Part shown: positions 46,085-57,949 of the stretch, piece after piece
Position numbering within the stretch: position 1 is the stretch's first letter
How the letters are laid out: the number at the start of each line of letters is the position of its first letter
Source: Delphinapterus leucas
Lineage: Eukaryota; Chordata; Mammalia; Artiodactyla; Monodontidae
Assembly: GCF_002288925.2 (NCBI RefSeq)
Contig: NW_022098004.1
Span: 8,439,604 to 8,503,603, forward strand
Direction of reading: 5' to 3'
Length of the DNA: 64,000 nucleotides
Notes under the pieces: model-generated
Told to the model about the DNA's origin: nothing
What the model saw: the letters and a program-made list of their open reading frames with translations, nothing else
Databases searched by the model: none
Program-made: the position numbers and the translations under genes

Positions 46085-46209
46085 TGGAAATGAAGATGAA
46101 AACAAAGTGGAGAGACCTGAGGGCTTCCCCGCTGGGTGGAGACTCCATGGGCATCCCGTGGCAGAAATTAGCGATGACCGATGCTCATCTTGAGCGTGTG
46201 TTAGCAGAA
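46085..46209 (+). CDS. Candidate exon, weak
   Basis: A pyrimidine-rich acceptor 'cgcgtttccctccag' and a donor 'gcagaa|gtgagt' bound 125 bases with one open frame of 41 codons (contains EMKMKTKWRDLRAS and LERVLAE). No family is recognised. The sequence just downstream (46330-46440) looks like an old interspersed repeat, so this may be repeat-derived. Confidence 0.15.
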
Positions 46210-46236
46210 GTGAGTCCTACATTTCATGACTTGGAT

Positions 46237-46270
46237 TGTGTGTGTGTGTGTGTGCGCACGCACACACACG
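46237..46270. repeat. Palindromic (TG)n-GCGCACG-(CA)n
   Basis: A TG run passes through 'gcgcacgc' into a CA run, giving an almost perfect inverted repeat of alternating purines and pyrimidines, able in principle to form Z-DNA or a hairpin. Confidence 0.9.
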
Positions 46271-46274
46271 CATT

Positions 46275-47265
46275 AGACTGTCTACATGCACAGGTACCAA
46301 CAATTCCTCCCGTTCCTGTGCACACATGCCACTTCTTCTGTCAAGAGGAGGAGTCCTCTTCCCTTGAATGTCAGCTGTCCTTCTGACTTGTGTTGACTAA
46401 CAGAATCCAGCAGAAGTGAAACTCTGCCTTAAGAAGTCTGGAAGCTTCCACTTCTACCCTTTCCTGACCCAAGCGTCATGGAAAGAAGATTGGGCTAAAC
46501 TACTGAAAAATGAGAAAAGGTGTGGAGAGGGAAGGTTCATGTGTTTATTTGTCGTTGAAAAAATTTTAGGTGATTTGACTTCTAAAAAACATAGCTCTCG
46601 TTTTGAAATGTAAGTGGAGCAGCTGTGTTTGTGAGTGTTGGACAGGGGTATGGCTGAACGTTGGCCTTTAAAATCAGATCTGCAGAGACTACACGTGGAT
46701 TCCAGAAACACTCATTCAGGACCTGGTTCACGATGCCTTCAAAGTGTCTCTTTGTTTTCAGGATGACGAACGTGATGTTTCTTAGAGAAAAGATAAGACA
46801 GGACCTGGGCCAGATGGTGGTCACCTCCTTTGGTCTCAGGCACTGCTTTGTATGGGGAACTCATCCACTGCCCAGGCAGGAGTTATATTTAGAGACTCTC
46901 ATGTTCTGCAGAGTTCTAACAAGATTCCAGCGCAGCCACAAACAAGTCCAGATCTCACGTTCCATTCTCCTCTCTCACTCATCACCCCAAAGGAGAGAGT
47001 TAAGGGGCTAGGCAGGGGTCATTAGTTTTCCCAAGTCTCCTGGGTAAATGTCAGCTGGGTCTGGAACGCGACCCCAGTGAAAGAGGGAATGGGACGCTGC
47101 AGAGCCTGACTCATCCCAGCAAAGAGGGATGGGGCTATGAGGGAGGAGCCAGGTTTACTGATGCATTGGTTCAGATTTATTTCATTCGTCTTCACCCTTC
47201 ATTCCTTGCACAGACGTCTCTCTATTACCAATCAGGTAGGCGTTGGGAAATGTCTTCAAATACAC
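46275..47265. other. No gene recognised
   Basis: Part of 46330-46440 resembles an old interspersed repeat ('ttgaatgtcagctgtccttc', 'taacagaatccagcagaag'). A 116-codon frame (46661-47011) lacks domains. Confidence 0.4.
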
Positions 47266-47267
47266 TA

Positions 47268-47405
47268 ATAGTAATCTTCAAAAAACCTCTGAGAGCTAAG
47301 TATTTTTAATCTCATTTTACAGTCAGATTCAGAGAATAACTCACCAGTGACCACAGGTTTAGTCCTTGCCAGAGCTAGAAATCTAGCAAAGTCTGCGTAT
47401 TTCAA
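47268..47405 (-). repeat. MIR fragment, reverse
   Basis: 'tctcattttacagtcagattc', 'agagaataactcaccag' and 'ttgccagagctagaaatc' form a decayed reverse MIR core. Confidence 0.65.
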
Positions 47406-47967
47406 AGGTGGCATTGATTATCGTCTCTAGTGTTTCCCCAACGTAAATGAGTTGCCATATTCAATTACTCATATACTTTAACTTAGTTAGTATTTTAAAA
47501 ATTTACTCACTCTTTAGGTAAATCTGTTTTAATGAATTTTGAAAACTTAGCAGAGAAAAACCAACATTACTTGTCACAGATAGAAAGGGGAAATGAAAAT
47601 AAAGCCCATTTATTGGCTTCTGACTGGATAAGAAGCCCTCTCCAAGGTCTTGAACCTGAAGCCTGATCTCTCTGTTAAAAAGGGAAGCTAGCAAGCATTA
47701 CCCGGAGGTGTTAGAAACATACTGACACCCAGCTGAGATTTTTCTCCTGCGTGGAAGAGAAAGAATGGAAGAGAATTGAAAAGGGCAGTGAGTCCTCAAG
47801 AGGTATCAGTGTCCTTCTTTGAAGTACCATCTGAAACCGGCTCCTATACCACCTTTGGGTAACACCACCTTTGGTATTCCTTCCCTCATGACTTCCTTTA
47901 AAAGGGGTCTTGGAAGCGACAGACAAGAAGCAGCACATACAGAGCTGTGTGAAGAGTATTATGTTAT

Positions 47968-48193
47968 CGTGGTCTCCAACCTTTTTTGACCATGAACCCT
48001 TATAAATTTCTTGACCATACTCCCCCATACACATTTCTATTTCCTCTTCTAAAATTAACATATGTGCACTGGTATGCTAATATTTTATGCGTATTGTCAA
48101 ACATACAAAGGTAGGAATTTAGAAATTAATGCGCTAATTGATTGCGCAATTGCCCCAAGGAAGGCCCTGCCTTGCCCGGCTTTGGAGACCCTG
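47968..48193. repeat. hAT-type non-autonomous DNA transposon
   Basis: Left end 'gtggtctccaacc' and right end 'ggctttggagaccctg' are inverted repeats about 226 bases apart, with an AT-rich middle. This fits a Charlie/MER-type hAT remnant. Confidence 0.6.
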
Positions 48194-48620
48194 GTTTTAG
48201 GCGACAGCGCAGGAAGCTCCAAGAGGAGGCTCACAACACAGCCACAGAGATGGAATCCAGGCTCAGAAAAGGCTCTCTGGAGGCATCGTCACACCCCGCG
48301 GTCCCGGATGAGAAATGGAATTCAGAGCACACAGGGTGGTGGAGCCTAGTGGGCGTTCACTGAGCAGCCAGAGCCTGGTCTGCAGAGGAGGCAGCAGGGA
48401 GGCGGAGTGGGAGGGGAGGCTGAAGGGAGAGCGTCGAGTCAGTTCATGGAGAGGCTCCTAAGCAGAGCTGAGTCAGGGCTGTGGCCGGCGCCGGCGGGCA
48501 GCCACTGAAGGGTTTTAGCGGGGAGCGGCAAGGTTCTTCCTGTGTTCACGGCCCCTACCCCACCCCGTGGACAAGGCGGCGGCCTCCCAGCCTCCCTAGC
48601 GAGGCAGCGTGCGTCGCTCA
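48160..48620. other. Locally GC-rich stretch
   Basis: Several CpGs cluster at 48483-48620 (for example 'ggccggcgccggcgggcag'), but density and length fall short of the island at 19.7 kb. No promoter motif set is evident. Confidence 0.4.
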
Positions 48621-49215
48621 CTCGTTCATTCCTTCAGCACACATTTACTCCAGGCCTCCTGGGTGCCGGGCACAGCACGGGGGATGAGTGGTAAACGAGA
48701 TCCAGGTCACCAGGGAGCTTTCGGTCATGTGGAGGAGACACACTAAAACAAATAGATAAGGCAGGTCACTCATCATCTCAGATTATGGAAAGAAATAACA
48801 GGAAATACTAGAGCACGATGGCAATTGGAATAGCAGTGCCTTAGATGAGCTTGTCAGGGAAGGCCCCTGGGAGGGAGACACATAAGCCCAGATGTGAACA
48901 ATATGAAGAAACCGGCTTGCGCAGGGCTCGGGCCACAGTCGACCAGGCTGTGGGAACGTCAGAGATGACGACCATGAGTATACAACAAAAAAAAGTTAGG
49001 GAATTAGAATAAGAAGGAGAGGGGATGAGGTGTGAGATGCGTTTCATAAGACGTGCAGGGCCCTCATGCCCTTGTGGGGAGGTCAGAGGGCATTGGGAAG
49101 CCACTTTCGGCATCGGTAAGGAGGGACGCATGTCACATCCCATTTGAACAGCTCACTCTGGCTGTCCGGAGGCCTGGTGATCACCGTAGTTGGTCTCTCT
49201 CCAGAGAGTTGGCTT
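48620..49215 (+). repeat. Ancient interspersed repeat, family uncertain
   Basis: 'cagcacacatttactccagg', 'ctgggtgccgggcacag', 'gcttgtcagggaaggccc', 'gcattgggaagccac' and 'cagctcactctggctgtcc' occur in the same order as in the other copies noted in this window. Confidence 0.55.
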
Positions 49216-49219
49216 GGGC

Positions 49220-50015
49220 TATAGACGTTAACGATAAATAAAGAAACAAGTCGACATTCGAGTGACATTGTTGTCAGAATTCAGTGATTATGAGGGGGAG
49301 AAGAGTAGAACTTGGGGAACGACACAGGGACCAAGCTCATGATACCCCAGGGAAGGCCCGACTGCACAGAAGAACAGGGGGACACAACCTCCCGGCAGGA
49401 CGGGGGAACCATCTCGTGTCAAGGCAACTACATGCAGCTTCTGGAAGGAGATAAATCCCTCAGAGGACCCAAGGTATCCTCAAGTCCAAACTCAAAGGGT
49501 GGCCTCTTCACATATCTCTTTGTCTCCAAAAACACATGCACCCCTGATGCTGCCTTCCAAAAGAGCATCGAGCTATTAAAAACTCTAATGACAACTGGAA
49601 ATGTGGTATTGATCAGTGGTGTTTTGTGCCCGTCAGAGCGACTCAGAAAGAGCCCAACGCAGACATGAATCATCTTTCACATCACCACTGTCACCCTTCA
49701 AGAAGCCATGTCTGCAGGGCCACTCATCACGCAGTTTGGGAGACCATCTGGGCAAGGGGTGGGGTGGACTCCAGTGGATTACTCAAGCCAGACCACCCCT
49801 AGGTGGGAACAGAGAATAGAAGGTTCCTTGGCTGTCCCCATGAAGCTGATCCTCAGCCACATCCAGCCCCAAAGTTTCTGTGTTTCCTCGTTTCCTTCTT
49901 CTGGTTTCTTCCACTGATCCTAAGTACGTAGCGCTTTGAGCTGTCTCAAACAGAGGAAAAGAGAACTGGCATGTGTTCAGCAAGAAAACACCAGCGTCCA
50001 CCAATGGTCTGAGTT
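49220..50015. other. No gene recognised
   Basis: Overlapping short frames on both strands (up to 118 codons, 49312-49668) lack domains and splice support. Confidence 0.4.
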
Positions 50016-50017
50016 AG

Positions 50018-50170
50018 CAGCTTTCCATGGCTTATCTCACTGGAGGCTCCTGGCAAAGTTTCAACACCGGGAATATTACCTCTGTTTTATTAATAGGAAA
50101 CAGTGAAGTTTGGTGGTGTCAAGAGATTTATCCAAGAGTCTCACAGCTAACAAGTAGTAGGTCCAGCTAC
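50018..50170 (-). repeat. MIR fragment, reverse
   Basis: 'ttacctctgttttattaatag', 'gaaacagtgaagtttgg', 'agagatttatccaagagtc' and 'cacagctaacaagtagtagg' fit a reverse MIR. Confidence 0.75.
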
Positions 50171-50269
50171 ATCACAGAGAACGAGATCATTGGTGTACAG
50201 TTATACATTCCATGTGCCAAGCAAGACCTTCGCCCTGAGCCCCAGGAGGAAAGAGTCAGGAGGTGAAAG

Positions 50270-50385
50270 ACCGTAGCAACCCTATGAGGACGGTGCTCCT
50301 GTAGCCCCATCACCTGAAGTCATCCGGATAGAAAGGGCTGGGATTTGAACTCAGGCATTCCGGCTCTTCTCCCTGCCCTAGATTT
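50270..50385 (-). repeat. MIR fragment, reverse
   Basis: 'gcaaccctatgaggacggtg', 'gggctgggatttgaactcagg' and 'cattccggctctt' match the reverse MIR, with the middle decayed. Confidence 0.65.
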
Positions 50386-50709
50386 GCTCAAATTTATGTC
50401 CTTTTCACTGTACAACTTTGAACGCAGCATCACTTAGAAGACAATCATTCCGAAGCCAGCACCAAGCCCCTTAGTAGGACTCAAGAATGAGATAATCCAG
50501 TAAACGCTTTCTATAATGAATGTCACACAGACCCAACCGACTGGGGTCCACACATGTTCACACATGGATCGTCAGTTACGCCGCAAGAGGCGTTGAAGAG
50601 TTGTTCAGAAAGCATGGGAGAGAATTGGAGGTTCTCAGGAGATTTCTCTCTAAGGCAAAAACGGTCGTGGTGGGGTGCAGAGCTCATGGCATCTGTGATC
50701 ACTGACCAG

Positions 50710-50820
50710 TACAGGATGGCCTCAGGGGTGAGGACTGTGTCTTGTTTATCTCGTATTCTCTGCGGCCTGTCACAGTGCCTGGTACATAGTAGGGGCCCAG
50801 GTAGTGTTGAATGAACCCAC
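50710..50820 (+). repeat. L2 LINE 3' end
   Basis: 'ggactgtgtcttgtttatctc', 'cacagtgcctggtacatag' and 'gtagtgttgaatgaac' is the standard L2 3' end. Confidence 0.85.
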
Positions 50821-51325
50821 ACCTACGGCAGGAGGATGGCCGTATTGATCCCTGTGGACCCTGCTGTCCTGGCTCACGAATGGAGCCCAGAACCCTAGCA
50901 GCGAAGTGGGGTGGAGGGCGCCGAGCGGGGAGACAGGAAGCCGCCAAGTGCTCTATCGCTGAGGGCTGGAGAAGGATGCTCAGGGGCCCAGGAAGAGAAG
51001 CTCTGCATCCCTTTGCGCAGTGCACAGGTGCCCGAGCAGCTTGGAGTGAAGGTTTGGGCTCTGTGCCAGGGCGGGAGAAAGAGAAACAAGGAGTTGAGGG
51101 CGTGGTGGTGGGAAGCTTTCTCTCCAAGGGCCCGGAGCCTGCCTGGACCTCTTTCAGTCCTGTGCCAACGAGACCCTGAAGCCTTCCACCGCCTCTCACT
51201 CCCCCAAACGGACCCTTCTGTCTTCCTCTCGATCTGGACTCTGAGTTGTCATCCTGGGCTCTCCAAGATCTCAGCTTCAAGCTCTCTGCTGGGACCAGTG
51301 ATGGAATGGAGTCACAAGGGAAGAG
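50821..51325. other. No gene recognised
   Basis: GC-richer DNA with long overlapping frames on both strands (193 minus, 168 and 122 plus). Open frames in every direction reflect composition. None has a domain. Confidence 0.4.
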
Positions 51326-51329
51326 AAAG

Positions 51330-51725
51330 GACCCTTACTGACCACTCGTTACGTGCCCAGCACGTGCTAAGCGCTTTACCTGCCTCTTCCAGTTCTCACA
51401 ATAACCAGAAGAGATGATGTTGTCCTGGGTCCACGATGGATTACATGAAGGTCCGGGAAGATCTACAACTCACTGAAGACGGCCCAGCTAGTGGTCTGTC
51501 TGAGCCTCAAACCTCCCCCGACAGAGCCGTGTGGGCGTTCAGCCACATGCGTATTAATTGTTGGGCTAGCGATCGGTAGTGGTAGCGGTGGCGAGGAGGA
51601 AGGTGACAGTGATCATTTATCCTATTTCATCGCTACAATGCTCACATATTTATAGATAAGGAAACTGAGACTCACAGAGGTTACAGAGTTTGCCCAAGAT
51701 CACATAGCTGGTAGATGAATCCTTT
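51330..51725 (-). repeat. Two MIR copies, reverse
   Basis: First at 51330-51520: 'cacgtgctaagcgctttacc' and 'gttctcacaataaccag'. Second at 51590-51725: 'tagataaggaaactgagac', 'tcacagaggttacagag' and 'gcccaagatcacatagctgg'. Confidence 0.8.
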
Positions 51726-51729
51726 AAAG

Positions 51730-52465
51730 GCACCAGGAACCTTTAAAATGTACCACATTGCTGAAACACCCACACCAGCGGGGATCACAGGGTGGGGGTG
51801 GAGGGTCGAGTTTAAGAAAACACACTTTTCCCTTATCCCTAGGTTGGTGCATTCAGGCAGATTGCCTTCAGTGTGGTAACCAGTGACCAGGGTGGTAAAA
51901 GAGGTCTGACTTGTTGGCTTTTCCGCTGCCATCTTTCAGGGGCCCCTTTCTTCTTATTCCAGGGCCTGGGGGTCTCATCACAGATGGGAGGAAGGGAAAG
52001 AACAGTGTGACTGGAGAACCAGCTTGGTGAAGAGCGCCTGGGAGCGGGCAGTCCATCTCGGCCATTTCATACAGGTTTTCATCTCTTATTGATCCATCTT
52101 ATTTTCCTTCTACAGCAGGAGCATCCCTGCCGTCTAGCTCATCAGTGGCCTTTAAAGGTCTCCTATTGATCTGTGAACCTATTGTCTCGCTTTGCATTAT
52201 CCTGCTTGGAGACACCCTTTGCTCTTTGGTCGGGTTCCGTATTTCGTTTGCGTCCTCGATGTGGCTTCTTTTCTGGGAGCAAGGAGCAGACATCTGGGGC
52301 CCGAGGTAGCAGACGGATTTGAGTTTGTAATGCTTCTGTCACCTTCTTTTGTGGGGGGAGGTGTCCCAGGAAGCCCCCGACTCCAAAAAGTGGCGGACAG
52401 TATTGCAGAGGAGTGAGGGTCTATGAGAACCTGACGGCCCCTCTCTAAAGAAGGAGAGTAAGAGT
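51730..52465. other. No gene recognised
   Basis: Chance frames only, including overlapping 101- and 74-codon frames in opposite directions at 52192-52502. Confidence 0.4.
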
Positions 52466-52469
52466 GAAA

Positions 52470-52805
52470 ACGAGAACTTCCATTTCTCGAGCACCTTCTC
52501 AATGATTCAGCCTCACCATAACCCTGAGAGGTAGTTTTACAGATGAAGGAACCGCAGCTGAGAAATACTTAGTTGTTTGTCCAGACACACTCGGTTTCGA
52601 GTCCTGGTCTCACTGGTAACTGCCTGCGTGTTGAAATAATGTGGCAAAGGTTTCACAGAGCTTCAGCTTCCCCGTCTCCAAGATGAGGATCACAGCACGA
52701 CAGAGTTCTAGAGTTGCCGTAAGGTCCCCCTTGGGTAATGGATCTGAGGCCCTTGGCAGAGTGTCTAGCAGAGAGGAAATTCCCAGTGGATATTTGATGA
52801 ATGAG
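52470..52805. repeat. Reverse MIR followed by forward MIR
   Basis: 52470-52590 reads reverse ('aaccctgagaggtagttttac', 'gatgaaggaaccgcagc'). 52585-52805 reads forward ('ttcgagtcctggtctcac', 'ccccgtctccaagatgagg', 'gatatttgatgaatgagg'). The two cores face each other. Confidence 0.7.
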
Positions 52806-52929
52806 GTGAGACCCCCTTCACCCCACTTCCTTAAAAATTCAGCTATCTGTCCCATTCCCCATTAGACGAAAACCTATTTCTTCTTTCCGAAGCTAACATT
52901 TCATGTGAAGTCTCGATTTCAGGTGCAGA

Positions 52930-53755
52930 GAAGATGTATTTGAAAATGGCTACAGTGCCTGCCATATAGTAGGTGCTCAATAAATGTTGGTTGATTCATT
53001 TATCTATCACCCCTGGCTCCTAAGGCACTGTACATCCCCAGCATCTTCAAATTTCCTTCTTCTCTACCTTCAAGCACTGTCTTTTCCTCCAACACTCTTT
53101 ATTGAAACCTGCTTCAGTATTTTTTTTTTTTTTCTGCCAAGTGACTTGAACCTTTATTCAGAGTCTTGATTCCTCACGGATCACTCTTTTCTTTCTAACT
53201 CCTAGGAGCTCCTCCTCACTTTTCCAAAGCTCAGATCTCTCCAAGCTTCTGTTGCCCTGCTCAGTTGCTTTGCATCCATCTTTGTCCTCCCCGGCCTCTC
53301 TCTGGCTTTTGACGATATGCAGCATCCTCTCTTTCTTGCCCAGCGCTCTCCTCCCCTGGCTTCTGGGTCATTTCATTAGTTCACACATTCATCCTCTGGC
53401 CCAGCGGTTCCGTGAGCTGCACAAGACACTGGCGTGGCTTCTACTCATGGAGCTTCAGACACAACAGCAGATTCTGGTTCTTTCCCCTCTCCTCCGCGCT
53501 TAACTGCTGGCCCATCCTTATTGGTTCTTTCAACCCCTGCTCAGATGTCATCTTTCCTGTGAAGAAACCCTGACCACTCTCGCCAGGGACAGCTTTTTCT
53601 CCTCTGCATTGTTTCCATCCCTTCAGCCTACTTGCGTCATGGCCCATATCCCCTTGGTTTCAAATTCTCTTGTTCTGAAACTGACTAGCCCTCTGAGTTT
53701 CTTGGGGGCAGGAAACAGTGAAGGTTCAATAAATGTCTGTTGACTTGAATGGAAT
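52930..53755 (+). repeat. L2/MIR 3' ends
   Basis: 52930-52995 ends 'gtgcctgccatatagtagg' and 'tgctcaataaatgttgg'. 53500-53755 is an L2 3' end with 'cagatgtcatctttcctgtg', 'ctctgagtttcttgggggc' and 'caataaatgtctgttgac'. The part between is pyrimidine-rich, probably further L2. Confidence 0.7.
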
Positions 53756-54055
53756 ATTTTCAGTAACTCCGTCTTCACCTCTGGCTTGCTGCTCCTTTTT
53801 CATGCTGTCCCATTAATGGAGACATGCCTTCAGAGGCCCAAGAATTGTCTATTCATGGTCCTTGAGGCTGTCTGTTGATCATAAAACAAGCTTGGAAAGA
53901 TGTATCCTGTTTATTCCACCAGGGTCTTCAGCCATCACCTTGCAACCACACAGACTTGAACTTGTCTTTCTTTCTCACCTGAGCCCTCCACCGCCTCAGA
54001 CAGGACTTGAACATCAGTTAGCCTGGCGATCTCCTGGACTCGGGACAGTCATCCC

Positions 54056-54510
54056 GTGTTTCCTGTGGTTACTGTAACAGATTACTACATACTGGGTGGC
54101 TTAAAACTAGAGAAATTTATTCTCTCGCCGTCCTGGTGGCTGGAAGTCTTAAATCAATGTGTCAGCAGGGCCCTGCTCCCTCCGAAGGCTCTAGGGAAGA
54201 ATCTGTTCCATACTTCTCTCCTAGCTTCTGGTGACGGCCAGTAATCCTTGGTGTTTCTTGACTTTTAGCCGCATCACTCTGGTCTCTGCCTCCATCCTTA
54301 CATGCTTTCTTCCCTCTGGGCATCTACGTCTTCACAAGACCTGCATATAAGGACCCCAGTCACTGGATTTAGGGCCTACCCTAAAACTGTGTGATCTTAT
54401 CTTAACTAATTACAGCTACAAAGACCCTATAATGGCACAATAATGGCACATCGTGAGGTTCTGGGTAGACATGGATTTGGGGGGGGGGGCACGTTATTCA
54501 ACCCAGTACA
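54056..54510 (+). mobile_element. MLT1-type solo LTR
   Basis: 'tgtttcctgtggttactgtaa', 'actgggtggcttaaaac', 'cagcagggccctgctccctc', 'ccagtcactggatttaggg' and 'gttattcaacccagtac' give the MLT1 order. A G10 run sits near its 3' end. Confidence 0.9.
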
Positions 54511-54639
54511 TCCTCAGTCCATCTTGTCTGCCACCACCAACATCAGGTTCCCGAAAACCACTTGGTTGTATCCTTCCAGGTCTCAAAACCTAAAGCAACT
54601 TTAAATGTCCTCATTTCTTTAGCTACGGTAAGCTGCCCC

Positions 54640-54960
54640 AGCAGCCTGTTTTCCAGTTATGATACAGATTACCTTTATTTTAAGTACTTAAAAAAAATCA
54701 TGACCCTGATAGACTATAAACTCCATGGGAATAAGAGTCTAATCTGTCTTCCTTACCCCCATTCCCCAGAATGCAGCACAGTTCATGCCTGGGTATTCAG
54801 TAACTACCTGTTGAATGAATCCATGGCGAGTCGAGTAACCGTTTCAAGTCCTCTGTCTGACTTTGAAGAGCCCTCCATTACCTGTCACTGCACCATCCCC
54901 TCCAGTCAGCATTTGCTGAGCAAAAATTAGGTACTCTCAATAAATACTTGTCGGTTGATT
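54640..54960 (+). repeat. L2 LINE 3' end
   Basis: 'gactataaactccatgggaa', 'cccagaatgcagcacagttc' and 'actacctgttgaatgaatcc' form an L2 end, with a second similar 'ctcaataaatacttgtcgg' at 54938. Confidence 0.75.
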
Positions 54961-54969
54961 GATTAATCC

Positions 54970-56925
54970 ATCAACCAGGCTTCCTGCTCTGAAGCATTTT
55001 TCATATGGGTCTCCAGGGGGCTGGAGTGGGGGGCATAAGAGGGGTAAAGGGATGGGCCGTGGAGACACTGGATCAGCATTCCCACCTGAGAACTTCTGGG
55101 GCCCGCCCAAGGTGTCCATCTGCCTGGGTTCCCACTTCTAGGCCTTCCAGGAGAAATAATAGCAATAAATTTGGAACCACAGATAGCGGGGTCCAGGACA
55201 CAGAAATTAAGATTCGTAATAAGAGCAGGTGACACGGCCCCTTCTCTGTGCAGAAAGTGTTCCAGGAAGGCAGGAAGCTGAACCTAAATTGGAGAGATGC
55301 CGGGTGCCTACACTGTCTCCTGGGTCACCAGTGGGTCTGTATTAGTGAATGAAATTTGTGAGAACAGCACCGCACGGTCACACACCTTGTAACACGCCCC
55401 ACCTTGGTGCAGCTTACACCCACGTCTCTAGAGAAAGGAGAGTCTACAACTCTGATTGAGATTGCCCCGAGAATGAAGGAGAAACTACCGGAAGCAGTCG
55501 TTTCTGTAACTAACCCCTCTGTGGACTGGCTCCAGTAGCCCAAAGTGAGTGGCTATTTAGAACCCTAATAGAAAACCAGAAATAACTGAGGGGCAGCAGA
55601 AGATCCAGTCATTTTACGTGGAATCGCAGATCATCACAGTTGTTGCCCACATCTGAGTCAACCGCTACCCCACCTGCACCCAAATTCATGTGACCTGACG
55701 CAGTGAAGGTCAGGCATCTAGCGAGTAAAATGCGTCATGCCTCCACTAGGTTATTTCTCGGTACTTTTCTTTTTCTTAAGTGTCCTAAGTCACCATCCTC
55801 TTCGCACTTATTCCTTCGGGGATTACAGGACTAAAGCTGGCTTTATTTTGTTTCAGTTCCCTTGCATCCGTTTCAGTACCACTCACTAACACCACTCGTT
55901 TTCAGATTTTATGTGCTTAATAGATTAGAAGTATGAGGTCATGTGTCCAAAAAGATAATTATCATACAGGCACTGATTGAATGGCTTCATTGTCCTCGAG
56001 ATATATGGAAAGCTAGAAGAACTTTATTATGGCTTTACCTGATGTGTGTGCGCGCGCGTGTGTGATATTCCTGAAATTTCACGTGACTCAATTTGCCGTC
56101 CCAAAATAATAGAAAGTTAACTTTGCTACAGGAAGGGGATTTTTAGTAGCAGATGAATTTGTATTTTCAGGAAATGCAAAAGCCGTGCAAAAGTTGTATT
56201 GAGTGTTGTTAGCCTGTTGGATCGAAGTGGGTGTTTATCACATCTGCCCGCTGCTTGCCTCGGTTTCTTAGTTTCCTGAATTCTCAACACTTGGACTTGG
56301 AGGGATGGGCAGCACTCTCCTTCGGCTTTTCCACGGTGAGAACAGCGGCTGACGACACCCCTTCCGTGGCCTCTCTCCAGTCCTGGAGGCAGAGAGGGCC
56401 CCAGCTTTGTGGATGTGAACTAAGGGTCACCCTTCCCATAACTCTTTGAAGACACGAAAGGATTAACACAAAGGGGGCTGGGAAAGAACCCCCAGCTTCA
56501 GACTCAAAGCAGGAAGCAACACATGCCTGGAACTAGGAGCGGGGGTCAGATGATGAGATGCAACCCAGAACTTTCTTTTCATGCCCTTCAGCCCTTCATA
56601 CATTGACTACTGCTAAGCCAGTTGTGGAGACGCCCGGAGCGGCCCCACCTGGACGTGTGCCCGAGAGCCCCTGGGAGGGATGCTTCATCTGTGTGGCTCC
56701 CTGGCTTCTGTATGGCTCCAGACTCCCCACTGCTTGTGATCAAACCGCCACCACACATGAGCCCAGTGGACTGGATCTACGTGGCCATCTCTGGCCCAGC
56801 ACGTTTGGTTCCCTTCTCGCTTTCTGTCTCCCCAACACCCCGCCCTCCATTCCACCTCAGTAATATGTATCATAGCATTAACCACTCAGCAGTGCTCAAA
56901 GATTAGTCCAGCCTAATCAACAGAC
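54970..56925. other. No gene recognised
   Basis: Single-copy-looking region. A TG/CG alternating run (gtgtgtgcgcgcgcgtgtg) lies at 56043-56062. Frames of 70-100 codons near 56.6-56.9 kb overlap in several phases and show no domain. Confidence 0.4.
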
Positions 56926-56929
56926 CGGA

Positions 56930-57075
56930 GGTAGAGACACACAGCCTAGGATCTGAGTCTCACTGTGCCACCTGCTAGGTGGGTGGACCTAGGTAAATGG
57001 CTGAACCCCCCTTGAGCCTCATGTCCTCCTGTAGAAACACCTACCGCACCCGAGCTGTTGAGATTAAAGGCGCCT
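56930..57075 (+). repeat. MIR fragment
   Basis: 'gatctgagtctcactgtgcc', 'acctaggtaaatggctgaac' and 'gagcctcatgtcctcctg' then 'ttgagattaaaggcgcctg' fit forward MIR. Confidence 0.75.
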
Positions 57076-57159
57076 GTACCAGGTGCCGTATCCCAGGCGT
57101 GGGGCAGGGAGACCCCCTCTCTACTAGAATTCTCAAATGCTGTGTTTTCATTCCACACG

Positions 57160-57700
57160 TGATCTAAAGTAAAATTTATAAAGCATATTCTGGATTACCT
57201 GGATGGCCCTTTAGAGTTAACAGTTGCAGCCACATTTTGATGTCAGTGATTGCAAGCAAGTTGGCACTTGGTAATACTAATTTAATTGAGTCTATAAATG
57301 AGAAAAGAACAAAGGGGAAATAAGTTGAAAATCATTCATTACGGTCAAATTAATGCCAAGTAAGCTCACAGTGCCAGCATAGATGGGGAACAGTGTGGAG
57401 TAAGAGAGTCGTCATGTTCTGAGGGTGCCTAGAGCGGAAGGGTACCTGTGCTGTAGCATTTAGTGGCACTTTTACGTGGCAAGTTCTGAACCAGTTTCAT
57501 CAGAACCGTCTTGCCTGTCACATTTAATTAAAATGGTGTCCATGAATTTTGAATATGTTTTACCTTTGTTTGTGTTAAAATTTTTAATTTGTTTTATCAT
57601 TTCATCGGAGCAATAAGCATTAGGAGGTTAAACAGAATTTTATTTTCTAAATATTTAAATAAGAGCCTCCTTATACGAATATGTCAGACTTTTTTCCTGT
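57160..57700. promoter_or_regulatory. Candidate conserved non-coding regulatory block
   Basis: About 540 AT-rich bases with no recognisable repeat. It holds clustered homeodomain-like cores ('tactaatttaattgag', 'cacatttaattaaaatgg'), a SOX/TCF-like 'gaacaaagggg', and 'tggcacttggtaat'. No open frame of note. The resemblance to enhancer sequence is an inference. Confidence 0.25.
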
Positions 57701-57949
57701 ACTTTAAGTGGATCCTATGCGTTTAAGTTGGAAAATCCTCTGATAATGGATGTGAAATTCTGTGTATTAAATGACCCACAGAAGGTGCAGAAGAAATGCC
57801 GTTTCCTTTTGGGGGTGTGGCATAGGGATGTATCTTCAGCCTGGTGGGGGACATGAAGAACAGAGGAATAATTAATCATTATACGTCTATTTATCCATCA
57901 CTTTCTGTGTGTACCCAGTAACACACTATACATGTTGCATGTATAATCT

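Noticed and set aside
50699..51417. Long overlapping frames on both strands (193, 168 and 122 codons)
   Set aside because: Open in several phases at once, as expected of GC-richer DNA low in stop codons. No domain seen.
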